Part shown: positions 1-6,358 of the stretch, one piece after another
Numbering within the stretch: the stretch's first letter is position 1
Layout of the letters: every line of letters starts with the position of its first letter
Position numbers and translations under genes: made by a program
The notes under the pieces: model-generated
What the model saw: only the letters and a program-made list of their open reading frames with translations
What the model was told of the DNA's origin: nothing
The model's database searches: none
Assembly (NCBI GenBank): GCA_903907305.1
Contig: CAIVNT010000313.1
Location: forward strand, 1-8,254
Source of the DNA: an uncultured Ignavibacteriota bacterium
GTDB taxonomy: Bacteria; Bacteroidota; Ignavibacteria; UBA10030; UBA8401
Length of the DNA: 8,254 bases
Direction: 5' to 3'

Positions 1-496
1 GATCGGTCTGACCGCCAGGCGTTTCGTAGAACGTAGAACCGAGATGAAATCCAATGGAGACACCCACGCCGATCTCGAACCAGAAATTCGGCTGTATGAA
101 AAGACGGATCAACAGCATAATAAAGGTGACCGTTGGGAAGAAGTAGGGAGCTATCACGATCAACCAGTTCCCCTCTCCCCCTTTATAGACCACCTGTCCA
201 CCGCTGTGTGCGGTCACCCGCATTCCTTTAATGGAATGTCCGGTCAGTATCGCAAAGAGCGCATGCGTGCATTCATGTTCCAGTGTGGAGATATATGAAC
301 CGAGTGCCTGTCTGCGGAATACCGCAAACCAGAGAAGCATATAGCCAATAAATCCGATGACGATGGGTGGAAAGTTTTGAAACGTATATTGCTGCGTCAC
401 AATAAAATTCCACAGGAGCATTACCGCCGCCGGAAGAGACCAGGCCGTAAGAAGAGCCGTCGGCCATTTCGATATGTTGATTATTCTGTTGAGCAT
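1..496 (-). CDS. Membrane zinc metallopeptidase-like protein (M50-like), 3' end cut by window edge
   Basis: This open frame runs off the left edge; 165 codons are visible. The protein is strongly hydrophobic, with probable membrane segments near residues 15-35, 44-60 and 112-133. It carries an HExxH-type zinc motif, HECTH at residues 74-78, in the context TLEHECTHALFAILTG, followed by a glycine-rich GMRVTAHSGGQVVY stretch. In M50/site-2-protease-like families the two His bind zinc and the Glu is catalytic; a third ligand, usually an Asp near the C-terminus, would lie in the missing part (a QTD stands at the visible end). The ATG at 496 is the first start after an in-frame TGA at 515-517, but no Shine-Dalgarno site precedes it and a repeat-like palindrome ends about 10 nt upstream. 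It lies 77 bp downstream of the 574-873 gene in the same direction, so co-transcription is possible. The substrate is unknown. A non-proteolytic membrane protein with a chance HExxH is the alternative. Confidence 0.72.
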   Translation of the reverse strand, partial: MLNRIINISKWPTALLTAWSLPAAVMLLWNFIVTQQYTFQNFPPIVIGFIGYMLLWFAVFRRQALGSYISTLEHECTHALFAILTGHSIKGMRVTAHSGGQVVYKGGEGNWLIVIAPYFFPTVTFIMLLIRLFIQPNFWFEIGVGVSIGFHLGSTFYETPGGQTD

Positions 497-505
497 AAAA
501 ACCAG

Positions 506-566
506 ACCACAGATTCACAGATGGAGATACATTTTTTACTTTTTTGTGTCTTTGTGCCTCTGTGGT
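506..566. repeat. Imperfect palindromic repeat-like element between two genes
   Basis: The arms ACCACAGA (506-513) and TCTGTGGT (559-566) are perfectly complementary. Inside them, after a symmetric 2x2 mismatch, CACA (516-519) pairs with TGTG (553-556), giving 12 paired positions around a 33-nt AT-rich loop. The wording (CCACAGATTCACAGATGG at one end, TTTGTGTCTTTGTGCCTCTG near the other) resembles a dispersed intergenic repeat I recall from many environmental bacterial genomes; that resemblance is from memory. Read on the minus strand, the second arm is followed by CTGG and five T, so the transcript of the 574-873 gene could form a hairpin with a U-tract here. Only one copy lies in this window, so its repeated nature is inferred. 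Confidence 0.5.
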
Positions 567-573
567 GAAAAAA

Positions 574-873
574 CTATTTTTTTATCTCTTTTTCGAGCTT
601 CTTCTTTGCATCCTGCAGCTGTTTGTTCTCTTCTATCGATTTTTTTACGTCTTTTGCCGCTTCAGTGCCCGATTCGATCGTCTTTTCCACCGCTTGTTTT
701 ACATCTCCGCCGGTGTAATTCACATACGCAAGATATGCAACAAGCACGATCACTACAAAAATGATCAATTTTAAAATCTTTTTGACAATGGAATAGACAA
801 GCACCACAAGAATTGCAATGGCAATGATCGTATAGGTTGAGTTTGCAAGGATCTGTTCGAAAAGGTGCTGCAT
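574..873 (-). CDS. Small membrane protein with two helices and a charged coiled-coil-like tail, function unknown
   Basis: A 99-residue protein that I do not recognise as a named family. Residues about 13-30 (TYTIIAIAILVVLVYSIV) and 35-54 form two very hydrophobic helices separated by a short basic turn (KKILK). Residues 56-99 are hydrophilic and helix-prone, with many Lys, Glu and Ala and the ending KKKLEKEIKK, consistent with an amphipathic or coiled-coil tail. I chose the ATG at 873 over an upstream TTG at 900 because GGGAGG (complement of 881-886) sits 7 nt before it, the clearest ribosome binding site in the window. It reads toward the metallopeptidase-like gene and may share its transcript, although a hairpin element lies between them. 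The shape would suit a membrane scaffold or stress-related small protein, but nothing here proves a role. Confidence 0.72.
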   Translation of the reverse strand: MQHLFEQILANSTYTIIAIAILVVLVYSIVKKILKLIIFVVIVLVAYLAYVNYTGGDVKQAVEKTIESGTEAAKDVKKSIEENKQLQDAKKKLEKEIKK

Positions 874-880
874 TGTAATT

Positions 881-886
881 CCTCCC
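881..886 (-). promoter_or_regulatory. Strong Shine-Dalgarno site of the small membrane protein gene
   Basis: On the minus strand the bases read GGGAGG, 7 nt before the ATG at 873. The site sets the start codon and argues against the longer TTG-initiated reading, which would place it inside the coding region. Most other genes in this window lack so clear a site. Confidence 0.75.
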
Positions 887-978
887 GTTATTGACTGCAA
901 GTTATCGTTTCATAATATTCTTTATCGTATCCGCGTAGATCCGCCGGTATTATTTTGTGCGATAATGTAATGCTTTAA

Positions 979-991
979 TGCAGTGACTGCA
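979..991. promoter_or_regulatory. Short dyad, possible operator
   Basis: TGCAGT and ACTGCA are perfect inverted repeats around a single central G. The dyad lies 106 bp upstream of the leftward small membrane protein gene and could bind a dimeric regulator. At 13 nt, in one copy, it could also be chance. Confidence 0.25.
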
Positions 992-1064
992 ATACGGTGT
1001 TTGCAGGACAAATCCGGGAGGAACCATTATTGTATAAGAAATGCATTCGATTTATTCCATAAAG

Positions 1065-1092
1065 ATGACACAAATACTGTCGATAATATAAG
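1065..1092 (+). promoter_or_regulatory. Sigma70-like promoter candidate upstream of a nested hairpin
   Basis: A -35 box ATGACA (1065-1070, 5 of 6 consensus bases) and a -10 box TATAAG (1087-1092, 5 of 6) are separated by 16 bp. Transcription would begin near 1099, so the RNA would start just before the nested stem-loop at 1112-1173. No coding frame begins close downstream, so this would drive either a long leader of the EF-hand gene or a separate small RNA. Confidence 0.4.
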
Positions 1093-1111
1093 ATAACCCA
1101 TACTCCTCTGA

Positions 1112-1173
1112 GGATAATCACAAAAGTTGACAATTCACTCAATAAAATGAGTGGGAAGATTCAGTGATTATCT
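1112..1173 (+). ncRNA. Nested stem-loop: possible structured leader or small RNA
   Basis: The outer arms GATAATCAC (1113-1121) and GTGATTATC (1164-1172) are perfectly complementary over 9 bp, with one more G-U pair outside (1112/1173). Within them CACTCA (1136-1141) pairs with TGAGTG (1148-1153) around a 6-nt loop ATAAAA, with two further possible G-U pairs. The two stems are coaxially nested with unpaired stretches between. A promoter candidate ends 20 nt upstream, and the EF-hand gene starts 140 nt downstream. No U-tract follows, so it is not a standard terminator. It could equally be a DNA operator pair. I recognise no known RNA family. Confidence 0.3.
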
Positions 1174-1245
1174 GTTCTATATTCCGTCCTGCTGCCGGTA
1201 ATAGTAACGGAGGGAATATTTAGATTTTTGTAATAGCCGGAACCG

Positions 1246-1274
1246 TTGTTATTAAGACTTACATGTCGTATAAT
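1246..1274 (+). promoter_or_regulatory. Sigma70-like promoter of the EF-hand gene
   Basis: A -35 box TTGTTA (1246-1251, 4 of 6) and a perfect -10 box TATAAT (1269-1274) are separated by exactly 17 bp. The predicted transcription start near 1281 gives a leader of about 33 nt before the ATG at 1314, a normal arrangement. This supports the gene and its start codon. Confidence 0.6.
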
Positions 1275-1313
1275 AGTCGCAATTAATTTAATTTTGCGTT
1301 ACCTTTAACTATC

Positions 1314-1781
1314 ATGTACGATTTTTTCACATCACCATTCACTGGCGCTCCGAAAGTTGATCCATTACGGCAGAACAGTTTCGACCGCTATGCCAAAGTA
1401 GAGATCGACCGGGGGCGATTTGAAGAAGTATTTTCAAAGCGTGGAATTCCTGCCGCTGCGATCGATACGCTATTCAAGTCGATGGACATTAATGGGGATG
1501 GTCGCGTCAATCAGGCAGATGTTCAGCGTGTTCTGCAGCTTTATGGACAGCGTCAGACACCGAATATTTCCAATACCGACCGTAATTCAGTTAAAAATCC
1601 CGAGCCCGCTGATAACGATATTAGCCGTGAAGAAAAGAACCGCAAGGCCCAACAAACTCCCCTCAACGCAGATACTGTTGAAAAACTGATCGATCAAATG
1701 GAAAAGCGCGCAGGTACATACAACCGCTTTGGACTCCGTAACTTCAGTGCCATCGGCGCATTCGTCAATTCCCTCGCATAA
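1314..1781 (+). CDS. EF-hand domain protein, single calcium-binding loop
   Basis: A 155-residue soluble protein with no signal peptide or membrane helix. Residues 46-79 form an EF-hand: an entering helix (AAIDTLFKSM), the loop DINGDGRVNQAD at 58-69 with ligand positions D58, N60, D62 and D69 plus the conserved Gly at 63 and Val at 65, then an exiting helix (VQRVLQLYG). Position 12 is Asp rather than the more usual Glu. The preceding segment (residues 25-41) looks like a helical partner without its own calcium loop. Residues 80-120 are polar and probably disordered; 118-154 return to helix. I chose the ATG because a stop lies in frame at 1284-1286 and a good promoter ends 39 nt upstream; there is no Shine-Dalgarno site. 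It lies 159 bp before the permease gene on the same strand. It could be a calcium sensor or regulator; the partner is unknown. Confidence 0.72.
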   Translation: MYDFFTSPFTGAPKVDPLRQNSFDRYAKVEIDRGRFEEVFSKRGIPAAAIDTLFKSMDINGDGRVNQADVQRVLQLYGQRQTPNISNTDRNSVKNPEPADNDISREEKNRKAQQTPLNADTVEKLIDQMEKRAGTYNRFGLRNFSAIGAFVNSLA

Positions 1782-1837
1782 ATTCTCTTTATCACAATCT
1801 CAATTTGTTCATCGTATAACCCAATAATTTTGTAATC

Positions 1838-1859
1838 GCTGTAATTTACAAATTACCGC
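1838..1859. promoter_or_regulatory. AT-rich dyad upstream of the permease, possible operator
   Basis: GTAATTT (1841-1847) and AAATTAC (1850-1856) are perfect inverted repeats separated by AC. After one mismatched pair the symmetry resumes with GC on both sides, giving 9 matching positions out of 10 in each half. The 2-nt spacer is too short for an RNA hairpin loop and no T-run follows, so a protein-binding site fits better than a terminator. It lies 81 bp upstream of the permease start and 57 bp after the EF-hand stop. Confidence 0.4.
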
Positions 1860-1940
1860 AGTTCATATCATCACTCTGTTTTCCTTTTCAAACGATTCCA
1901 TTTTTTTGCACATTTAGCGAAATAGTGTTACATACCTTCT

Positions 1941-3278
1941 ATGCATACGGCTTCTCACTTCTCGAAACAATTACTCCGTCCGATACAGTTGATCTTCGTT
2001 ATCTTCCTGACGATCTCCGGCGGTCCCTACGGACTGGAACCGATCCTTAAGCATGTCGGCGGAACGGCTGCACTGATGATGCTTTTCGTCATTCCATTAC
2101 TGTGGGACATTCCTACGATACTCACTGTTTTAGAACTGAATGGAATGATGCCCGTGAACGGAGGTTATTATCAATGGGTGAAGCAGGCACTCGGAATGAA
2201 GTGGGCATTCATGGAGGGATGGTGGACTTGGCTCTACACTTTTGTGGATCTGGCGATCTATCCTGTACTATTCGTGCAGTACGCAGGATTCTTCTTTCCC
2301 GAAATTGATGCATATAAGATCCCGATCTGTCTTGCCATCATCTGGATCTGCGCGGGACTCAACATACTCGGAATTCTCCATGTCGGCAGAACCTCTGTTG
2401 TCCTGGGAATAGTTCTCCTTATTCCGTTCGTTCTTCTCATCGGCTTCGGCATTGTCAGATATCTTTCGGGAATACCGGCGGAACATCTTATTCCAGTCTC
2501 GATAGTTCAGCCTTCGTTCACTCAGGTGGGACTGGGAATGTACACCATCATGTGGAATTTTATCGGTTGGGATAATGTAACGACCTATGCACAGGAAGTG
2601 GAACGTCCGGTAAAGACGTATCTTCGTTCCATCATCATCGCATTTTTATTGATCTTGTTCTTTTATGTCGCATCCATCTTTATTGCATCCCAAAGCGGAA
2701 TCGATCCTGCTCTTCTCAGTGAAGAAGGATTTCCGGCACTCGGCACACTGATCGGCGGACATTGGCTCGGAATGCTCCTTTCCATAGGCGGAATGGCAAG
2801 CGCACTCGGCCTTTTCACGAATGTTCTTCTCTCAGTCTCACGCATACCGAAAGCGATGGCCGACGACCGGATCCTGTCCGCAAAGCTCAGTGCCATCCAT
2901 CCCCGATTCGGTACGCCGCATATTTCCATCATTCTCTGCGCTGTGGTGGTAAGCGGAATGATCGTCTGGAGTTTCGGTGAACTGCTCATTATCGATGTGA
3001 TCGTGTACGGCACAGGACTCTTCCTAGAATATATTTCACTCATCGTACTGCGCAAAACTATGGCGGATACCCATCGTCCTTTCAGGATCCCCGTCAATAT
3101 TCCCGGACTCATCGTCATGACGCTGATCCCATTCACATGCTTTGCGATCGCACTTGTTGCAGCACTTTCCGACAGCGGATATTCATTGCTTCCGGTTCTT
3201 TTTGCGCTCTGTGCCATTCTCACTGCTCCTGCAGCGTGGATGTTGTTGAAGAACAGGATCGTTATACGTCCAAAATAA
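1941..3278 (+). CDS. APC-superfamily amino acid/polyamine permease
   Basis: A 445-residue inner-membrane transporter with about 12 hydrophobic helices, the usual APC length. Helix 1 contains the broken-helix substrate motif SGGPYGLE at residues 26-33, and residues 64-80 (E-L-N-G-M-M-P-V-N-G-G-Y-Y-Q-W-V-K) match the ELxxxxPxNGGYYxWV signature. This pair of motifs is characteristic of the branch that includes the PUT polyamine:proton symporters and related bacterial permeases. Other family-like features are WNFIGWDN at 205-212, the EVERPVKTYLRS loop near 219-230 and SVSRIPKAMADDR at 298-310. It probably imports an amino acid or polyamine with protons; the substrate cannot be fixed from sequence. 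The ATG at 1941 is the likely start, with no clear Shine-Dalgarno site. It converges on the glycosidase-like gene with 53 bp between, and I saw no convincing terminator there. A dyad upstream may regulate it. Confidence 0.88.
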   Translation: MHTASHFSKQLLRPIQLIFVIFLTISGGPYGLEPILKHVGGTAALMMLFVIPLLWDIPTILTVLELNGMMPVNGGYYQWVKQALGMKWAFMEGWWTWLYTFVDLAIYPVLFVQYAGFFFPEIDAYKIPICLAIIWICAGLNILGILHVGRTSVVLGIVLLIPFVLLIGFGIVRYLSGIPAEHLIPVSIVQPSFTQVGLGMYTIMWNFIGWDNVTTYAQEVERPVKTYLRSIIIAFLLILFFYVASIFIASQSGIDPALLSEEGFPALGTLIGGHWLGMLLSIGGMASALGLFTNVLLSVSRIPKAMADDRILSAKLSAIHPRFGTPHISIILCAVVVSGMIVWSFGELLIIDVIVYGTGLFLEYISLIVLRKTMADTHRPFRIPVNIPGLIVMTLIPFTCFAIALVAALSDSGYSLLPVLFALCAILTAPAAWMLLKNRIVIRPK

Positions 3279-3331
3279 AAAAGAGAGTTGAATGCTGTCC
3301 CCATAAACCTTTTATACTTTTTGCGAAGGGT

Positions 3332-6300
3332 CTATTGAACGATAAGGAGCAATCCTTTTCCTTTCGGAATAGTGATCGAATCCCCTGCAGTGAAAACGCC
3401 TGCAGTTTGGAAGTTCCTGATCTCCGGCGCAGTAATCTGTGCCTTTGCGGAATCGATCCCGAGTTTCTTCCAATCGATCGCTAATCGCACATTCACTGTA
3501 GAATCTTCCCAACTTGCGATGGAAACCAACGCTGAACCCTCTTTTTTATAAACGGTAGCGAGTACGTTCTGATGATCTGTCCGTACAGGACTGTTCTTGC
3601 TCCAGTATCCGACCATCTCGGAACCTTTCATCCCGAAATCATCCCACACTTTCCACAATGGACGCGGATCGGCATTGTCACTCCACGGCATTCGGTTCGT
3701 CATGCCGTAGATCATTCCGCGCCAGGCATTTCCCCCGTCCTGCAGCATCTCTCCCATAAGACCGAAAGGGATTCCGCTCACTTCCGTCAGGAAGAAATCG
3801 GGACTGTTCTTTTCGTAATCAAAATACTCACCGAACCAAAGACGGCTGAGATACGGGAAGTGCTCCATATACAGATTTGCACTGTTGTTGAATCCATCAT
3901 TTTTATTGAATTGATTCGCAGAATGGAGATCGATGATAGCGGGATGTCCTTCCGTTGAGAGGACCCGCTTGATGCGCTTCATCGTCACTCGGTCGAACGC
4001 CACATCGTCCAGATAGATACCGTCTATTCCCACATTCTGTGCCAGCCAGTTCATTCCTTCCACATAATAATTATGCCAGCGGCTCATTCCGCTGTTCACC
4101 ATGGCGGCATCTTTGATCTCGGGGACGAACCACGCAGCGATATAATCGTCGCCGACATGTTCCTGCAGCCAGCTAAATCCTCCCCCTTTACCGGGTGAAT
4201 ATATTTCGTGTCCCAGACTGCGGAGAGGAAATAGTTCGTAGGACCGATTTGACAGCTCACGGACCGTATTGTATATCTTTACTTTCAATCCCTTATCGTG
4301 CGCTTGTTCCACATAGGAACGCAACTTCTTCCACTCAATGAATGGATAATTGATCCATGGATTGATCGGTGTAGCGTGATGAATGTTCACGACAGAAGCA
4401 CCGATCGCTTTGATCGTATCGAGATCCTCATACTTGTGATAGAACCGAGTCTGCCACTGAAAATCCGTATTGAGCGGATGAAACGGCGTGATGAGCATGG
4501 TCATATTGAAATTCAACGTATCGCCTTTCTTCATCACCCGGCCGCCGCTGTATGCGTTCACAAGAACAGCTTTTCCTTTTTGGAAGATATCTATACCTCC
4601 CTTATTCGCATTTCCCCACGACGTTGGAAGCAGCAGCGGTTTCTGAAGATAGAAATTCGTATTCAATGGACGGACATACTGTTCATCACGCAGCGAGAAC
4701 TGCAGTCCGGCATTCACCGATCCGATCCACGCACCATCCTGATTCTTTTTAGCAGCATCCCATTTCCAGCGGACAGTGTCCGGCCGATATCCGCCTTTTA
4801 ATCCGAGTCCCATCACATAATCAGCGGCGGTCGGCTGCATGGGCAAATGGAAATTGATCTCTTTGAACTCTGCATCCTGCAATGCAGTCATTCTAATTGA
4901 ATACGAAAGAAATCCATCGAACTCCAGAGTAGCGTTCACATCCATTTGCAGGAATTCGGAGGTATTCATTGCCCTCCACGAAACTGTCCCGGCTTCTTTT
5001 TTAGTGAATGTCACTCCGGAGTTTTTCCAATGCAGCGGTTGTTTTCCTTCGGTATCATAAAAATGGAAATGCACCGGTTCGGTGAAAAGATCGTTCGGCT
5101 GATCATTGATGGAGGTCATTTCCTGCGTGAAGAACGTTTGTATCTGAGAAGGTAATCCGTCATTATGCAGCATCACTTTCCTTCCGAGAAGCGAGATGAC
5201 AGAATCTTTCACCTCAAGAGGTAGATACGGCGGGATGACATCATTCTGCTGTGCGATGGTGGAATTGAGCCAGTGGAGTCTCGTCATTAATTCAGGAGAA
5301 TCAATCCCACCATTCACTGCCGTTTCATTACGGACGATGATCCTCAACGCTATTTCCTTTGGGACAATTCCTGTTGCCGATATGGAGACTTTTCCCGAAT
5401 ACGTCCCTGGCGTTAATGTTTCAGGGATTTCAATACCGCACCACAACGCCTGAACTTCTCCTTCGGCAACATTGATACTCTTTTGGAAGGGAACTCCGGT
5501 GTATGAAATACCTTCTGTATTAAAGCAGATGAGATTTCTTGAGGGAATCACATTTCCCTTTTTACCGTTCAGATCCGTAAAACTCACTCTGATGTGTTCG
5601 CTGGCTTTCACACCATAGAGTCCCACCTGAAACGTAAAATACTCACCGCGTTTTGCTGTATCAATAAAGATAGTACGGTGCTCCTCTTGCACCCAACGCA
5701 GCGGAAGATCACGTTTCATGCGGATAGGATTGGTTCGCTTCTCAGGGAAAAGAAGAAATGCTCCGTTCGGTTCTTTGGCAATGAGCGATCGTGTTTCTGC
5801 TTCCGTTGCAATAATTTCCATCGGGAAAAAACTATTGAACTGATCAATGGACTGATATTTTTCCGCGATAGCTTTGGATCGGTTCTTCTTTACTCGAACC
5901 TGCTCCGTCCATTCTGCAGATGCCGTGGTATCCTGTCCGCGATACACACCTTTAGGGTAATTGGAACCTCCCTCATTTTTATACAGCATGTAATACACAA
6001 AATAATCGCCGGGACCGGAGATCGGTTCAAAAATGATCTCTCCATTCACTCTGGTTGTTACACCGCGAATAACGTTCATCACCCGCTGCTGCGTTTTTGC
6101 GTCAATAATGATGAGTCCTTTCAATTCGGGATGTTCATCTCTCCTTCTCCACGGAATGGCCACCGATGCAGAATGAGGATCTTTTCGATATTCTTTTTCT
6201 GAAAGCCGGACGACGATCCTGTGATTCCCGAGAGAATCTGCATTCCAGGAATTGTTCCCGTTCGAATATTTGAGTATTCCATCCGCAGCAAAAAGCGATG

Positions 6301-6355
6301 CTGCCGAGAGTACGATCAATAATGATGAATACGAAATGAATCGTTTCGGTGTCAT
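3332..6355 (-). CDS. Exported large glycoside-hydrolase-like protein (DUF6067 / GH123-N-like)
   Basis: A 1007-residue exported protein. Residues 1-23 form a Sec signal peptide (KR n-region, hydrophobic core, likely cleavage after SLFA). Residues about 24-600 are beta-rich accessory domains, including a carbohydrate-binding or beta-sandwich-like segment (about 230-345). Residues about 620-900 look like a TIM barrel: a strand VVNIHHATPINPWINYPF (655-672), WFVPEIKD (742-749), then GIDGIYLDDVAFDR (776-789) with acidic D783-D784, VVDLH-like IIDLHS (807-812), and LYMEHFPYLS with E831, then FGEYFDY with E843. The last 100 residues look like a beta domain. From memory this matches the Bacteroidota DUF6067/GH123-N-associated family; the reaction is unknown and the catalytic pair is inferred. 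It starts 3 nt after the DUF3472 gene, so the two are co-transcribed and probably coupled. It probably cleaves a glycan outside the cytoplasm. Confidence 0.78.
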   Translation of the reverse strand: MTPKRFISYSSLLIVLSAASLFAADGILKYSNGNNSWNADSLGNHRIVVRLSEKEYRKDPHSASVAIPWRRRDEHPELKGLIIIDAKTQQRVMNVIRGVTTRVNGEIIFEPISGPGDYFVYYMLYKNEGGSNYPKGVYRGQDTTASAEWTEQVRVKKNRSKAIAEKYQSIDQFNSFFPMEIIATEAETRSLIAKEPNGAFLLFPEKRTNPIRMKRDLPLRWVQEEHRTIFIDTAKRGEYFTFQVGLYGVKASEHIRVSFTDLNGKKGNVIPSRNLICFNTEGISYTGVPFQKSINVAEGEVQALWCGIEIPETLTPGTYSGKVSISATGIVPKEIALRIIVRNETAVNGGIDSPELMTRLHWLNSTIAQQNDVIPPYLPLEVKDSVISLLGRKVMLHNDGLPSQIQTFFTQEMTSINDQPNDLFTEPVHFHFYDTEGKQPLHWKNSGVTFTKKEAGTVSWRAMNTSEFLQMDVNATLEFDGFLSYSIRMTALQDAEFKEINFHLPMQPTAADYVMGLGLKGGYRPDTVRWKWDAAKKNQDGAWIGSVNAGLQFSLRDEQYVRPLNTNFYLQKPLLLPTSWGNANKGGIDIFQKGKAVLVNAYSGGRVMKKGDTLNFNMTMLITPFHPLNTDFQWQTRFYHKYEDLDTIKAIGASVVNIHHATPINPWINYPFIEWKKLRSYVEQAHDKGLKVKIYNTVRELSNRSYELFPLRSLGHEIYSPGKGGGFSWLQEHVGDDYIAAWFVPEIKDAAMVNSGMSRWHNYYVEGMNWLAQNVGIDGIYLDDVAFDRVTMKRIKRVLSTEGHPAIIDLHSANQFNKNDGFNNSANLYMEHFPYLSRLWFGEYFDYEKNSPDFFLTEVSGIPFGLMGEMLQDGGNAWRGMIYGMTNRMPWSDNADPRPLWKVWDDFGMKGSEMVGYWSKNSPVRTDHQNVLATVYKKEGSALVSIASWEDSTVNVRLAIDWKKLGIDSAKAQITAPEIRNFQTAGVFTAGDSITIPKGKGLLLIVQ

Positions 6356-6358
6356 ATG

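Larger units (their letters stand above)
874..1313. other. 440-bp gene-free region between divergent genes
   Basis: No convincing coding frame is present on either strand. From left to right it holds the ribosome binding site of the leftward gene, a 13-nt dyad TGCAGTGACTGCA (979-991), a GGGAGG (1016-1021) followed only by a 10-codon frame, a promoter candidate at 1065-1092, a nested stem-loop at 1112-1173, and a second promoter candidate at 1246-1274 that fits the EF-hand gene. I could not identify a convincing promoter for the leftward small membrane protein gene. The region is AT-rich compared with its neighbours. Confidence 0.6.

Noticed and set aside
874..900. TTG start extending the small membrane protein by nine residues
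   Set aside because: It would place the strong GGGAGG inside the coding region; the ATG at 873 has ideal spacing from that site.
893..992. Direct repeat GACTGCAA at 893-900 and 985-992
   Set aside because: An 8-bp match is expected about once by chance in a region of this length.
1016..1062. GGGAGG followed 8 nt later by a TTG-initiated 10-codon frame
   Set aside because: The frame is too short and starts at a rare codon. It may be a remnant or chance, with no support as a gene.
1127..1132. Perfect TTGACA -35 hexamer
   Set aside because: No -10-like hexamer lies 15-19 bp downstream; it falls inside the nested stem-loop and is probably incidental.
2663..3304. Long minus-strand open frame of 213 codons inside the permease gene
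   Set aside because: It is antisense to a clear 12-helix permease, has a low-complexity Ser/Met/Ile composition with no recognisable domain, and is best explained as a shadow of the real gene.
3279..3331. Possible bidirectional terminator between the convergent permease and glycosidase-like genes
   Set aside because: Only a 4-bp CCTT/AAGG pairing could be found, with no stable GC-rich stem next to a T-run on either strand.
5594..6202. Plus-strand open frame of 202 codons inside the large glycosidase-like gene
   Set aside because: It is antisense to the real coding sequence, rich in Cys, Phe and His, and lacks a domain or ribosome binding site.
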